From contig DATJUB010000071.1 in NCBI GenBank assembly GCA_035502775.1, positions 9,878-73,877 of the forward strand: a stretch of 64,000 bases of DNA, read 5' to 3'. This document shows, piece after piece, positions 18,404 through 25,941 of the stretch (positions are counted from its first letter, which is position 1; the number at the start of each line of letters is the position of its first letter). Position numbers and translations under genes: made by a program. Below the pieces are notes generated by a model that worked only from the letters and a program-made list of their open reading frames with translations, searched no databases and was not told the origin of the DNA. This stretch comes from 67-14 sp035502775 (GTDB taxonomy: Bacteria > Actinomycetota > Thermoleophilia > Solirubrobacterales > 70-9).

Positions 18404-18445
18404 ACGGACCCGGCGCATGGCTAGTTGTGATGCGCAACGGACCCG
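18404..18445. repeat. direct repeats flanking an inverted repeat near the left end of the cassette
   Basis: ACGGACCCG occurs at 18404-18412 and again at 18437-18445. Between them GCGCAT (18413-18418) and ATGCGC (18430-18435) form an inverted repeat with an 11-nt loop. The arrangement lies about 95 bp inside the attachment repeat, where arm-type recombinase or excisionase sites often lie. It sits in a 275-bp region otherwise without genes. Confidence 0.45.
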
Positions 18446-18584
18446 GGGGTCACCCCTTCATCGCGCGTCGTGGGTCTCCTGCTCAGGTTTCCTACCACCC
18501 GCATAGGCGCAGTTTCGGTTTTCGCATTTTGGTCGGGTGATCGTTTAGGTTGTTCGCAGCAAGGATGCGATCGAGGGAGATGGT

Positions 18585-18923
18585 TTGAAGCGAGCACTGG
18601 TATTGGTGGTTTGCGCTGTTGGAGTCTTAGCCGGGTGCGAAGGATCCGGATCGTCTAGCAGGGATTCGTCTAGTTCAGGTTCGATTTCTCAGTCGGATCT
18701 CGGGAAGAAATGGCCGCTGACGGTCGATCACGGGACGTTGGGATGTGACGGTATGGGTGTCTTGTTCGAAGCTCCAGACGGGACGACCTATGGCCTGAAC
18801 GGCACGGCGCAGACCATGGGATATCCGGGCATAGATCCGATCTGGAAACCAGATCCGTTGGGGTACGGCCTGAAGATCAATATTGGCGCTCTGATGGATC
18901 GAGGCTTGGAACTGTGCCAGTGA
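18585..18923 (+). CDS. DUF2511 lipoprotein (YebY-like domain)
   Basis: 112 aa from a TTG at 18585 with GGGAG upstream. Signal peptide with lipobox LAGC (Cys18), a Ser-rich linker, then 'SQSDLGKKWPLTVDHGTLGCDG', 'FEAPDGTTYGLNGTA', 'IDPIWKPDPLGYGLKINIGALMDRGLELC', which is the DUF2511 pattern: two Cys, Trp-Pro, Asn-Gly and final Leu-Cys. The domain is found in small secreted proteins and is of unknown function. It is the first gene of the cassette and overlaps the next. Confidence 0.85.
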   Translation: MKRALVLVVCAVGVLAGCEGSGSSSRDSSSSGSISQSDLGKKWPLTVDHGTLGCDGMGVLFEAPDGTTYGLNGTAQTMGYPGIDPIWKPDPLGYGLKINIGALMDRGLELCQ

Positions 18924-19174
18924 AGCGCCGGCAAACCATCGCTTTAGCCGCATCACTCCTGCTTCTCCTGGGGGCCGTGGGTTGCTCTGGGTCGGAGAGC
19001 CTTGATTCGACCCCTACGAAGCTTGACGGGACCGAGTCCACCGAGTTCGAGGCTGACGACATTGAAGCCGCGGAGTCGGCCAGCGACGCAGTCGAGGAGT
19101 ACTGCTCGGGTGCTGTTTCGGAAGCCCAGAGGACCGGGTGTATGGCCCACGTTGAGGAGTCGGACATCCCGTGA
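18920..19174 (+). CDS. small acidic lipoprotein
   Basis: 84 aa from a GTG at 18920 whose GTGA overlaps the previous stop; a GTG at 18914 would add two residues. Signal peptide MKRRQTIALAASLLLLLGAVGC with lipobox AVGC (Cys22), followed by an acidic, Ser/Glu-rich linker and 'ASDAVEEYCSGAVSEAQRTGCMAHVEESDIP' with two Cys that could form a disulphide. Similar 'EEYCSGAVSEAQ..GC' tails occur in short actinobacterial secreted proteins of unknown role. It belongs to the cassette operon. Confidence 0.75.
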   Translation: MKRRQTIALAASLLLLLGAVGCSGSESLDSTPTKLDGTESTEFEADDIEAAESASDAVEEYCSGAVSEAQRTGCMAHVEESDIP

Positions 19175-19256
19175 GCGACGAACTAGGTTCTCCCAAGACT
19201 GCGGGTACTATTGGCCCAGGTCAACGAATGACTATCTGGGAGGAGGCAGAGCCGAT

Positions 19257-19838
19257 ATGGGCAGTACGCTGACAACGATGAAGGAAAAGTCCCCCGATCC
19301 GGAGTCCGCTGGAACGGTCGAAACGAAGCAAACGACCCTCTTGCTCGAAGTGACTCGGGCTGAGATGGCAGAGTCGTTTCGTATTTCTGAGGTACTGGAT
19401 GCGAAGGCCCGAACTCTTCCCCAGATCTCAACGGTCTTTTTCGCGGCTAGCCAGGTAGCGATCACATTCATCCTCACGGGCAGTGAGGAACCGGTCCCGG
19501 CTTGGCTGACTGTCACCGCTCTCGCCCTGGGAGTCCTCGGACTCATAGCTGTTGCGGCTTGCCTAGTACGGGTCGTCAGGGTTCAGACTCCAGTGGACCA
19601 AGCAGCTCTCAAGGTCGAGGTACTGAACGACAGGTTGTTCAGTTTTGCCGCAGACGGCGATGAACGGGTAAGCCGGTTCATGCTCCAAGAGATGACCGAC
19701 ATTGTTGTCAAACGGCGCAAAGAGAACTCCAAGAAGGCCAAGTCATTCAAGAGGACACAGCTCTTGGCCTACGCGGCGATCGCAATCTCGGGACTTCAAC
19801 TTATGCTGGGCTTGGCGTTGCCGCTGATCGTCTCATGA
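19257..19838 (+). CDS. three-TM membrane protein of unknown function (cassette)
   Basis: 193 aa from the ATG at 19257, which has the strong ribosome site GGAGGAGG; the frame is open upstream to 19002 but overlaps the previous gene. Predicted hydrophobic segments at about 56-74, 83-106 and 169-192, with a cytoplasmic basic linker 'VVKRRKENSKKAKSFKRTQL' before the last one. The layout (N-terminal 'EVLDAKARTLPQIS' helix, TM pair, charged loop, TM) resembles small 2-4 TM proteins of the SLATT/PycTM type, which act as membrane effectors in phage defence, but I cannot claim homology by eye. ATGA overlap with the next gene. Confidence 0.75.
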   Translation: MGSTLTTMKEKSPDPESAGTVETKQTTLLLEVTRAEMAESFRISEVLDAKARTLPQISTVFFAASQVAITFILTGSEEPVPAWLTVTALALGVLGLIAVAACLVRVVRVQTPVDQAALKVEVLNDRLFSFAADGDERVSRFMLQEMTDIVVKRRKENSKKAKSFKRTQLLAYAAIAISGLQLMLGLALPLIVS

Positions 19839-20713
19839 GCATCGACCCAAACGAGGACGAACAGGGGGATGATTTCCCGGAGCGGGGGGACGCCCAAGGG
19901 ACTATCCAGTACTCGATCGGGTCACGACTCTCAGGAGACCCGATCGGCAAACGCATGACCGACGGCACCCTGATGGGGAATCTAATCGGCAAGTCCTCGC
20001 AGCTATATAGCTCGTTGATCGCTCGAGGCTCAAACGCCTATGCGGCAATCAAAACTGCCCCCATGCTCTTGTCCAGCGTCGCACACCTTCACAGTGTCGA
20101 TCTCGAGTTCAGATCTGACCCGATCAATCCGAAGCTGATCGATCAAGGGGATTCCCACCCGATTCTCGACTCGCTGAATACTCTCGCGCTTGCTGATGCC
20201 GAAAACGTTGCCACTATCGCCGCTGATATGGGCGGGGCAGTGACACAGGCATATCTCAGATTCACCACCTTGTTGGGCGAGCGCGAAATCAAGGCGGAGT
20301 TCTTTGTTCCAACGGCGCCCACACTCAAACCAGTTCGCATCTCCCCCCAGCGCGCCCTTTCTCACTCGGAGATCTTGGGCAAGCAGCAGATGCTCGAAAC
20401 TAAAATCGTCCACCTGACCGGCTTGTTGGACATGCTCGCAGATTCCAAGGGAGCTTTCGCGCTTATCAAGACCGAAGAGGGACTCAGCGAATCTTCAAGG
20501 GCAGAGTGGAGAAATGCGATCGGGCAAGGTTCGAAGATCGAAGGCTCCCTAAGCGACAGTGCGCTTGAAGACATACAGCGTTTGAATGCCTGGCGACAGC
20601 GCATCACCGCAGTTATCCAAGTGGTTCAGATGACTTCTCCGAAGACCACAAAGCGGCTTGATGTAGATGCGACTCTCTTGGAAGTTAGTTCCGTTCAGCA
20701 TCGAATCGGCTAG
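19835..20713 (+). CDS. unknown 292-aa protein, co-translated with the 3-TM protein (cassette)
   Basis: 292 aa, no signal peptide or TM segments. The N-terminus is acidic (DPNEDEQGDDFPERGD), followed by 'LSGDPIGKRMTDGTLMGNLIGKSSQLYSSLIARG', 'HLHSVDLEFRSDPINP', an Ala-rich helical stretch 'NTLALADAENVATIAADMGGAVTQAYLRFTTLLGE' and a helical C-terminus with a possible coiled coil. No family is recognised. The 4-nt ATGA overlap with the 3-TM gene suggests the two act together. Codon use is clearly different from flanking genes. Confidence 0.72.
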   Translation: MSIDPNEDEQGDDFPERGDAQGTIQYSIGSRLSGDPIGKRMTDGTLMGNLIGKSSQLYSSLIARGSNAYAAIKTAPMLLSSVAHLHSVDLEFRSDPINPKLIDQGDSHPILDSLNTLALADAENVATIAADMGGAVTQAYLRFTTLLGEREIKAEFFVPTAPTLKPVRISPQRALSHSEILGKQQMLETKIVHLTGLLDMLADSKGAFALIKTEEGLSESSRAEWRNAIGQGSKIEGSLSDSALEDIQRLNAWRQRITAVIQVVQMTSPKTTKRLDVDATLLEVSSVQHRIG

Positions 20714-20918
20714 CTCGCTTTTCGCCTATTCACGGATCACTCTTAATCGACTCGGGACGCCAAGCCTCCGCGCTTTGGTTGGCAGGTACGCGCCAGCAAA
20801 CTGCCAGCGAAACCCACGGAGCCTCATCGAACTCCAAAGCGCGACGAAACCATCGAGACACCGCCTCGACCCCCAAACCCCAAAACCGCACCGAACTAGC
20901 CCGAAACGCGGGGACGCG

Positions 20919-20961
20919 ATCACAATCCCCGTATCGGGAGTTCGAGTCCCTCCCCCGGTAC
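20919..20961 (+). repeat. right attachment-type repeat (truncated tRNA-Met copy)
   Basis: 43 bp matching 18268-18310 with 4 mismatches (22 terminal bases identical, ending CCGGTAC). It lacks the 5' half of a tRNA and so cannot be a functional tRNA gene. Its last base is also the first base of the stop codon of the surface protein at 20961 (minus strand). Confidence 0.85.
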
Positions 20962-22631
20962 TACCTTCTGACTGTGATGCGGCGCTCGATGGTTTTGGCG
21001 CCGGCGTTTGAGGAGGTTGCCTTGAAGGTGAGCTTCGCTTTGCCCTTCTTTGTCGGCTTCAGTTTGACTTTGATGGTCTTGGTGGTGCCGGCTGGGATCT
21101 TTCCGACCGTGGTCTTGGCGGTGACCCCCTTGCCCTTGACCGCGATCTTCACCCCGGTGGCGTTTGCGTCGCCGGAATTGGTGATCTTCACGGTGTAGGT
21201 GGCCTTCTTGCCCTTCTTGACCTTGGCTGGGCCGTTCACGCTGACCTTGCCGATGCTTGCCTTGCGGGCTCCGGGCTGCCCGGGATCAACCGGGACCGTT
21301 GCCAGCTGCGCGTCGATGCCCGACACGTCCTGAAGCTCCGTCAGCGAAACCGGTGCGGCCTCGGCGAGGCTCGCCTTGTCGTCGTAGAACTCCGGAACCA
21401 ACGTCGGATCCGGGTTGAGACATTCGCTGAACTTCAGCCTGTACTCGCCGGCGGTGAACTGGTCGATCACGTAGACACCATCGGGGCCGGTCCGTCCGAA
21501 GTTCCCCAGGTTGCCCTGGTCGTCATACGAATCGACACAGATATTGTTCAGGGGCGATCCCGAACTGTCGGTAACCGTGCCGGAGATCGAGGCGCCGCCG
21601 TTCTGCAGGCTGTTGATGCCCGTCCTGACCGAGCCCCCGGTCACATGTACCGGGGTGGCGGCCGCGAGGGTTCCCTTCCCGCGGTAGAAGTCGGTGCTGC
21701 CGTAGGTCAATCCGAAGTCCAGTTCCCCCATGCAGTTGAACTGGAATCCGACCCGGTAGTCACCGGTCTTCAGCCGGTCGAACCGGTAGCGCTCATGCAC
21801 CCCGGTGCCGGGCCCGTAGCTGCGGTGACGAACCTGATTTCCGCTCGAGTCATAGAGCGATGCCGAACCGTTGCAGAAGACCGGAGCGACAGGTGACTCG
21901 ATCGAGTAGATGCCGGTGATCGTCCCGCCCGGTTCCAGCTCGGCGTTGATGCCCGGGGTGTCCGCACCAGCCGTGACCGAGATCGCCGTCGCTTCGTCGA
22001 GGTTCGCCTTGTCGGGGTAGTACTCGCTGACCAGGTTGGCGAAGTCATTGCAGCGCTCGAATCCGAGCTTGTAGGTGCCCGATTCAAGTCCGCCCACCTT
22101 GAAGTTGCCGTCGGCGTCGGTCTCGGTCGCGCCGGCCCACCCATGGGCGCCACCGTACGCGGTCACGCAGGTGCCCTTCTTGGATCCACCGGCACCGTTC
22201 GTGACCGTGCCCGAGATCGATCCGCCGATCGCCAGCTGAGCGTCGATGCCCGAGGTGTCGGCACCGTCGGTACCCGCCACCGGCGTGGCTTCCTCGCGGG
22301 TCGGCTTGTCGTTGTACCACTCGTCGAAGACGTTGGCGTCACCTGTACAGCGCGAAAACAGAATCTTGTAGTCCCTTGATTCCACGAATCCCAGCGAGTA
22401 CTCGCCGTTCGCGTCGGTTTCGTCACCGCTCGAATTGTCGTTCGAAGCGAACGCCTCCACACAGACACCGGCCACCGGATTGTTCGCGGTGTCGGTGACC
22501 GTTCCCGAGATGGTGCCGGTCCCGGAGGCGCCCGCGGGCGCCGGAGAAAGGGCGAGCATGGTCACAACCGCAGCCAACAGAACCAGCAGCCCGTGAAAGC
22601 CCGAAAAACTGTGTGTCCGTGTCGTACTCAA
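20961..22631 (-). CDS. secreted carboxypeptidase-regulatory-like (CnaB-type) repeat protein
   Basis: 556 aa from a TTG at 22631 with AGGGAG upstream. Signal peptide ending near 'SPAPAGASG'; about four repeated beta-sandwich modules opening 'GTISGTVTDTANNPVAGVCVEAF', 'GSISGTVTNGAGGSKKGTCVTAY', 'GTITGIYSIESPVAPVFC', 'ASISGTVTDSSGSPLNNICVDSY', each with 'G.Y....L..G.Y...F..C' and a '[ED]YYPDKA..DEATA.SV..G.D..GI.A.L' linker; then a C-terminal CARDB/DUF11-like domain ('PAKVKKGKKATYTVKITNSGDANATGVKIAV') and a Lys-rich end. Surface-exposed; ligand unknown. Adjacent to a paralogue. Confidence 0.85.
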   Translation of the reverse strand: MSTTRTHSFSGFHGLLVLLAAVVTMLALSPAPAGASGTGTISGTVTDTANNPVAGVCVEAFASNDNSSGDETDANGEYSLGFVESRDYKILFSRCTGDANVFDEWYNDKPTREEATPVAGTDGADTSGIDAQLAIGGSISGTVTNGAGGSKKGTCVTAYGGAHGWAGATETDADGNFKVGGLESGTYKLGFERCNDFANLVSEYYPDKANLDEATAISVTAGADTPGINAELEPGGTITGIYSIESPVAPVFCNGSASLYDSSGNQVRHRSYGPGTGVHERYRFDRLKTGDYRVGFQFNCMGELDFGLTYGSTDFYRGKGTLAAATPVHVTGGSVRTGINSLQNGGASISGTVTDSSGSPLNNICVDSYDDQGNLGNFGRTGPDGVYVIDQFTAGEYRLKFSECLNPDPTLVPEFYDDKASLAEAAPVSLTELQDVSGIDAQLATVPVDPGQPGARKASIGKVSVNGPAKVKKGKKATYTVKITNSGDANATGVKIAVKGKGVTAKTTVGKIPAGTTKTIKVKLKPTKKGKAKLTFKATSSNAGAKTIERRITVRR

Positions 22632-22640
22632 GTGATCTCC

Positions 22641-23798
22641 CTATCCCCTCGACGTCGATTGCGAATGCCACACCATACCGCGCCGGTACGGCTTACTTAC
22701 GGTGATGCCTCTCCCGACGCTTTTTCCGCCCGCGTTCGCGGAGGTCACCTTGAAGGTCAGTTTCAGCTTCCCCGGCTTCTTCGGTTTCAGTTTCGCGCTC
22801 ACGGTCGTCGAGGCGCCGGCCGCGATCGGCCTGACGGGCGCGCCGAAACTGACTCCCCTGCCACGGACCTTCACCGTCACACCCGTGGCCTCGATGTTGC
22901 CCGTGTTCGTGATCTTCACCTTGTAGGTGACCTGCCTGCCCTTCTTCACCTTGGCGGGACCCTTGACGCTCACCTCGCCGATCGCGGCCCTGTATACGGT
23001 GGGATCGGGCGGCCCGGATTTCGTCACCAGTTGGGCGTCAACACCCTCGGTGATGGTGTCTTCCATGACGGAAACCGGGTTGTCGTGGTACTCGGTGGTC
23101 GTGATGGGATCGAGGCAGTCGCTGAACTTCAGCCAGTATGGGCCCGCTCCCAGCCCGTTCACCTGATACTGGCCGGAGGAAGAAGTGTGGCCGACCGTGC
23201 CCGCGGGGTACCCGCCCGAGTAGTGGGCCTCGACGCAGATGCCGCCCAAACCCGCCCCCGAACTGTCGGTCACGGTCCCCGAGATCCCGCCGTCGACACC
23301 GAGCCTGGCGTCGATTCCGGTCGTCGCCACCCCATCGGTGACTGAGACCGGGGTGGCTTCCGCGAGAGTTCTCCGGTTGTCGTAGAACTCGCTCGGCAGC
23401 CCCGGAAGGAGGCAGTTGGCCGCGGCGGCGCCCACGCAGTGTTCCAGACCCACTTTCGCCAGATCCAGCCTCGCGGCACAGTCGATGATCTCCAGCCGGT
23501 ACTCGCCGGTGTCCAGGTCGCCGATCATGTAGTGACCACCGGGTCCGGCGCGCACCTGGTCGATCCGGGTTCCGAACGAGTCGTACGCGGCCACACACGG
23601 ACCAGCCAGAATGAGTTGTCCTTCCGTGGCACCGCCCGTGACGGTGCCCGAGATCGAGCCCGACCCGATCGCGCTCGCATGGGACGGCCCGAGTGCGGCA
23701 AGCAGGGTCGCCACCATCACGGCGAGCCCGAAGACCATTCGACCTAACGGCACCCGGGCGGGCGCCAGAGGTTCGATTTCGCGAAGTCGTGAATTCAT
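22641..23798 (-). CDS. secreted carboxypeptidase-regulatory-like repeat protein, paralogue
   Basis: 385 aa with GGGGAG ribosome site. Signal peptide near 'VMVATLLAALGPSHASAIG'; two CnaB-like modules ('GSISGTVTGGATEGQLILAGPCVAAY', 'GGISGTVTDSSGAGLGGICVEAH') with the same 'EFYDNRRTLAEATPVSVTDG.ATTGIDA.L' linker as its neighbour, and the same C-terminal domain ('PAKVKKGRQVTYKVKITNTGNIEATGVTVKVRG'). It starts 9 nt upstream of the next paralogue's start, so it is the first gene of a two-gene tandem-duplicate unit. Confidence 0.84.
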   Translation of the reverse strand: MNSRLREIEPLAPARVPLGRMVFGLAVMVATLLAALGPSHASAIGSGSISGTVTGGATEGQLILAGPCVAAYDSFGTRIDQVRAGPGGHYMIGDLDTGEYRLEIIDCAARLDLAKVGLEHCVGAAAANCLLPGLPSEFYDNRRTLAEATPVSVTDGVATTGIDARLGVDGGISGTVTDSSGAGLGGICVEAHYSGGYPAGTVGHTSSSGQYQVNGLGAGPYWLKFSDCLDPITTTEYHDNPVSVMEDTITEGVDAQLVTKSGPPDPTVYRAAIGEVSVKGPAKVKKGRQVTYKVKITNTGNIEATGVTVKVRGRGVSFGAPVRPIAAGASTTVSAKLKPKKPGKLKLTFKVTSANAGGKSVGRGITVSKPYRRGMVWHSQSTSRG

Positions 23799-23889
23799 CC
23801 AGATCTCCCCTTCCGGTCGAAGCTACCGCCTACAGCCTATCCAGAAACAGCCAGACATCCAAATCTTTCCGTTAGAGCGTCCGTCGGCG

Positions 23890-23942
23890 CGTTCCGTCGG
23901 CGTTCTTGCCCGCTATGTGCGGGACAATGAGCCGACAGAACG
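23890..23942 (-). terminator. nested hairpin downstream of the PhnB-like gene
   Basis: CGTTCCGTCGGC (23890-23901) pairs with GCCGACAGAACG (23931-23942) with one mismatch, and CCCGC/GCGGG form an inner stem. It lies after the stop of the VOC gene at 23969 and before the promoter region of the surface-protein pair. A second CGTTCCGTCGGCG-like direct repeat lies next to it. Confidence 0.45.
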
Positions 23943-23968
23943 CTCGTTGGGTGGGCCGCTCCGGCCGC

Positions 23969-24379
23969 TCAGCCCGGTGAGGCGCTGACCATCCAGCTGG
24001 TTCCGTACCGGTCGACGCACATGCCGAAGGTGTCTCCCCAGGGCGCGACCTCGAAGGGCATCACGACGGTTCCGCCTTCGCTCAGCTTGTCCCAGTAGCC
24101 GCGCAGGGTCGGTTCGTCGTCGCCGTTCACGGTCACCGAGACTCCGGCCTGGGGCCGGTACTCCATGACCGCGGGTGTATCCGAGGCCATCAGCACGAAG
24201 CCGGCCGGCGTCTCGAGCAGGGAGTGCATCACCTTGTCCTGCTCGGCGGGATCCTCGCTGGCGTGGAACTCGGCGAAGGTCGAGATCGTCAGCTCGCCCC
24301 CGAAAACCGATTGGTAGAAGGTCATCGCGTCGCGGGCGCTGTCCTTGAAGCTCAGGTAGGGGTTCAGTCTGAGAGCCAT
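23969..24379 (-). CDS. PhnB-like VOC family protein
   Basis: 136 aa from the ATG at 24379, with the perfect ribosome site AGGAGG 7 nt upstream; the longer open frame to 24568 is not supported. 'LNPYLSFKDSARDAMTFYQSVFGGEL', 'MHSLLETPAGFVLMASDTP', 'GYWDKLSEGGTVVMPFEVAPWGDTFGMCVDRYGTSWMVS' is the pattern of the PhnB/YdhR-type VOC subgroup. Such proteins are usually annotated as glyoxalases with unknown substrate. Confidence 0.9.
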   Translation of the reverse strand: MALRLNPYLSFKDSARDAMTFYQSVFGGELTISTFAEFHASEDPAEQDKVMHSLLETPAGFVLMASDTPAVMEYRPQAGVSVTVNGDDEPTLRGYWDKLSEGGTVVMPFEVAPWGDTFGMCVDRYGTSWMVSASPG

Positions 24380-24434
24380 GTCGTTCCTCCTGTGGTGGTC
24401 ATTCCCAGGATAGCTCCGGGTCTTCGGCGCGGTG

Positions 24435-25016
24435 TTATTTCTCCGCTGCGGACCTGCTCCGGTACCTGCGGTTCTTGACCCGGTTGCCGCAGACCTCCAT
24501 CCGGCACCACGTCCCCCCGCGGTTCTTCGAGGAGTCGTAGAAGGCCCAGCGGCAGTCATCGGCCGCACAGATCTTCAGGCGCCGCCACCTGTCGTGGCTC
24601 TGGGCGTCGGCGACGATCCCGATCGTTTGGGCGATCAACTCTCCCGCCGAGCCCGCCGGCCGCAGGTCGAGTGCCACCCCTCCATCGTCCTCCACCGTGA
24701 ACCCCGCCGGATGATCGGCCGCGAGACGGCGCAGCTTGGCCGCCGCCCCGGGCTCGAGCCGTCCGGTGTGGTTCGCCTCGAGCATCGCCCTGACCGCCTC
24801 GCGCAGTTGGATCAGTTCGCGGTGGTCTTCGGGCGAGACCTTCACCTTCGGACCGATCAGTCCGACCCGGCGCAGCCAGAGCTCGGATCCTTCCGGATCG
24901 GACATCAGCTCTTCGTCGTCTTCGAACGAGTACGTGTTGACCAGGCCCTGGACGGCGAGCAGTGGTCCGGGAGCGAACTTGTCCTCGATCAGTTCCTGGA
25001 GAGCCTGGACGTTCAT
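24435..25016 (-). CDS. CGNR zinc-finger (ABATE domain) putative regulator
   Basis: 193 aa from the ATG at 25016 (alternative upstream ATGs exist). The N-terminal ABATE domain contains 'LAVQGLVNTYS'; the C-terminal CGNR finger reads 'LKICAADDCRWAFYDSSKNRGGTWCRMEVCGNRVKNRRYRSR' with C-x4-C and C-x3-C(GNR) ligands. Proteins of this family act as stress-induced transcriptional regulators. A strong TTGACA/TATAAC promoter with a palindrome in its spacer lies immediately upstream on the other strand (25053-25079); autoregulation is a plausible inference. Confidence 0.85.
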   Translation of the reverse strand: MNVQALQELIEDKFAPGPLLAVQGLVNTYSFEDDEELMSDPEGSELWLRRVGLIGPKVKVSPEDHRELIQLREAVRAMLEANHTGRLEPGAAAKLRRLAADHPAGFTVEDDGGVALDLRPAGSAGELIAQTIGIVADAQSHDRWRRLKICAADDCRWAFYDSSKNRGGTWCRMEVCGNRVKNRRYRSRSAAEK

Positions 25017-25052
25017 GGACCCACCATACCGGAGCATGACCGTCATTCCCTC

Positions 25053-25079
25053 TTGACAGGTCACCGTGACCTCTATAAC
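25053..25079 (+). promoter_or_regulatory. promoter with palindromic operator in the spacer
   Basis: TTGACA (25053-25058) and TATAAC (25074-25079) are near-consensus sigma-70-type elements with a short 15-bp spacer, and 13 bp of that spacer (25059-25071) is the perfect palindrome GGTCAC-C-GTGACC. The promoter reads right, toward the GTG at 25151. The palindrome is 37-55 bp from the CGNR regulator start. Confidence 0.6.
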
Positions 25080-25150
25080 GTTTTAGCCAGTCACCTCAGG
25101 ACGCACCGGCCCGCGCCGGATCGAGCGCCGAGGACAACGAAGGAGTCACC

Positions 25151-25390
25151 GTGTTTCCAGTAGCTCTGTTTCTCAGTCACCGCAGGCGGCCGGAGGCAGA
25201 ACCCAGGCGGGACGTGCTCGACGAGGAGTACGAATGGGTCTTCGGCACCAAGCCGCAGGAGTCGGCTAGAGGACGAAGACGAACAGCACAACCACGAGAA
25301 TCACCGCGTCGATCGCGACCAGGTAGTAGACCCAAGCCGGAATCGTTCGCCTGGCCGCGCTCGTCGCCGGCTCGGTCGCGCCCGCGGTGA
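25151..25390 (+). CDS. doubtful short ORF behind the strong promoter
   Basis: A GTG at 25151 has AAGGAG 6-11 nt upstream and the promoter at 25053-25079 behind it. The first 38 residues (MFPVALFLSHRRRPEAEP...DEEYEWVFGTKPQ) look protein-like, but the remainder is an Arg/Ser/Pro-rich antisense reading of the 66-aa gene on the other strand. A TAG at 25267 out of frame by one would end it neatly against that gene, so a frameshift or a real short product is possible. Outside this ORF, 25080-25150 holds nothing I can identify. Confidence 0.3.
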   Translation: MFPVALFLSHRRRPEAEPRRDVLDEEYEWVFGTKPQESARGRRRTAQPRESPRRSRPGSRPKPESFAWPRSSPARSRPR

Positions 25391-25466
25391 GCGAGTCGGT
25401 CTCGCCCGCCTCACCACGCTCGAACTCCTCCATCTCCCGCTTCAGATCGTCGCTCGAGTCGGCCAT
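25266..25466 (-). CDS. small single-TM protein
   Basis: 66 aa. Acidic N-terminal half (MADSSDDLKREMEEFERGEAGETD), then a C-terminal hydrophobic segment 'IPAWVYYLVAIDAVILVVVLFVFVL' that runs to the end, a tail-anchored arrangement. TAGTTT ends 6 nt before the ATG with no ribosome site (leaderless). Convergent, possibly overlapping, with the doubtful ORF at 25151. No family recognised. Confidence 0.75.
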   Translation of the reverse strand: MADSSDDLKREMEEFERGEAGETDSLTAGATEPATSAARRTIPAWVYYLVAIDAVILVVVLFVFVL

Positions 25467-25562
25467 GCCGAAAAACTAGCGCGGCCCACGGACATCCTCC
25501 CGCCGATTCTCCGCTCCGGCCAAATTCTTATTCACATCATGTCAATATGGGAAGATCGTCCC

Positions 25563-25928
25563 ATGACAGTCGATCCGACACAGGAAACAGTCCAGACCTT
25601 CATCGCGGAAGATGACGGGGAGCCGCTGGTCATGCTGAATCTCCTCGCCTACGACGGCGAGGCGGGCCGGGCCAAATACATGGAATACGCCGGGCACACG
25701 GTCGCCCACCTGGAACGGGTCGGCGCCGAGGTCCTCTATTTCGGCAACGCCTCCTCACCACTCGTGCCGAACGACGGACGCCAATGGGACTCGGTGCTCC
25801 TGGTCAAGTACCCGAGCCGCGCCAAGTTCCTCGAGATGGTGATGCATCCCGAGTACCAGAAGATCACGCATCTGCGGACCGAGGCGCTGGCCGACGCCGT
25901 GCTCCAGCCGACCGCGCCTCTGGGCTGA
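25563..25928 (+). CDS. DUF1330 family protein
   Basis: 121 aa from the ATG at 25563 (an in-frame ATG at 25539 would add 8 residues). 'PTQETVQTFIAEDDGEPLVMLNLLAYDGEAGRAKYMEYAGHTVAHLERVGAEVLYFGNA' and 'SVLLVKYPSRAKFLEMVMHPEYQKITHLRTEALADAVLQPT' fit DUF1330, a dimeric alpha/beta-barrel family with no settled function. Convergent with the FtsX-type permease gene. Confidence 0.85.
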   Translation: MTVDPTQETVQTFIAEDDGEPLVMLNLLAYDGEAGRAKYMEYAGHTVAHLERVGAEVLYFGNASSPLVPNDGRQWDSVLLVKYPSRAKFLEMVMHPEYQKITHLRTEALADAVLQPTAPLG

Positions 25929-25941
25929 ACCGGGCCCCGCG

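Larger units (their letters stand above)
18311..20961. mobile_element. integrated cassette in tRNA-Met, no integrase (remnant or dependent element)
   Basis: The segment between the tRNA 3' end and its 43-bp imperfect copy differs from both flanks: lower GC, relaxed third positions, and many codons rare elsewhere in the window. It carries four tightly packed plus-strand genes (two lipoproteins, a 3-TM protein, an unknown 292-aa protein) and no integrase, transposase or replication gene. It may be a degenerate island, or a small cassette mobilised in trans. About 275 bp at the left and 205 bp at the right hold no gene that I can recognise. Confidence 0.8.

Noticed and set aside
20919..20961. 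Second tRNA gene
   Set aside because: It has only the 3' half (anticodon loop to discriminator), no acceptor 5' strand or D-arm, and matches the attachment repeat of the cassette.
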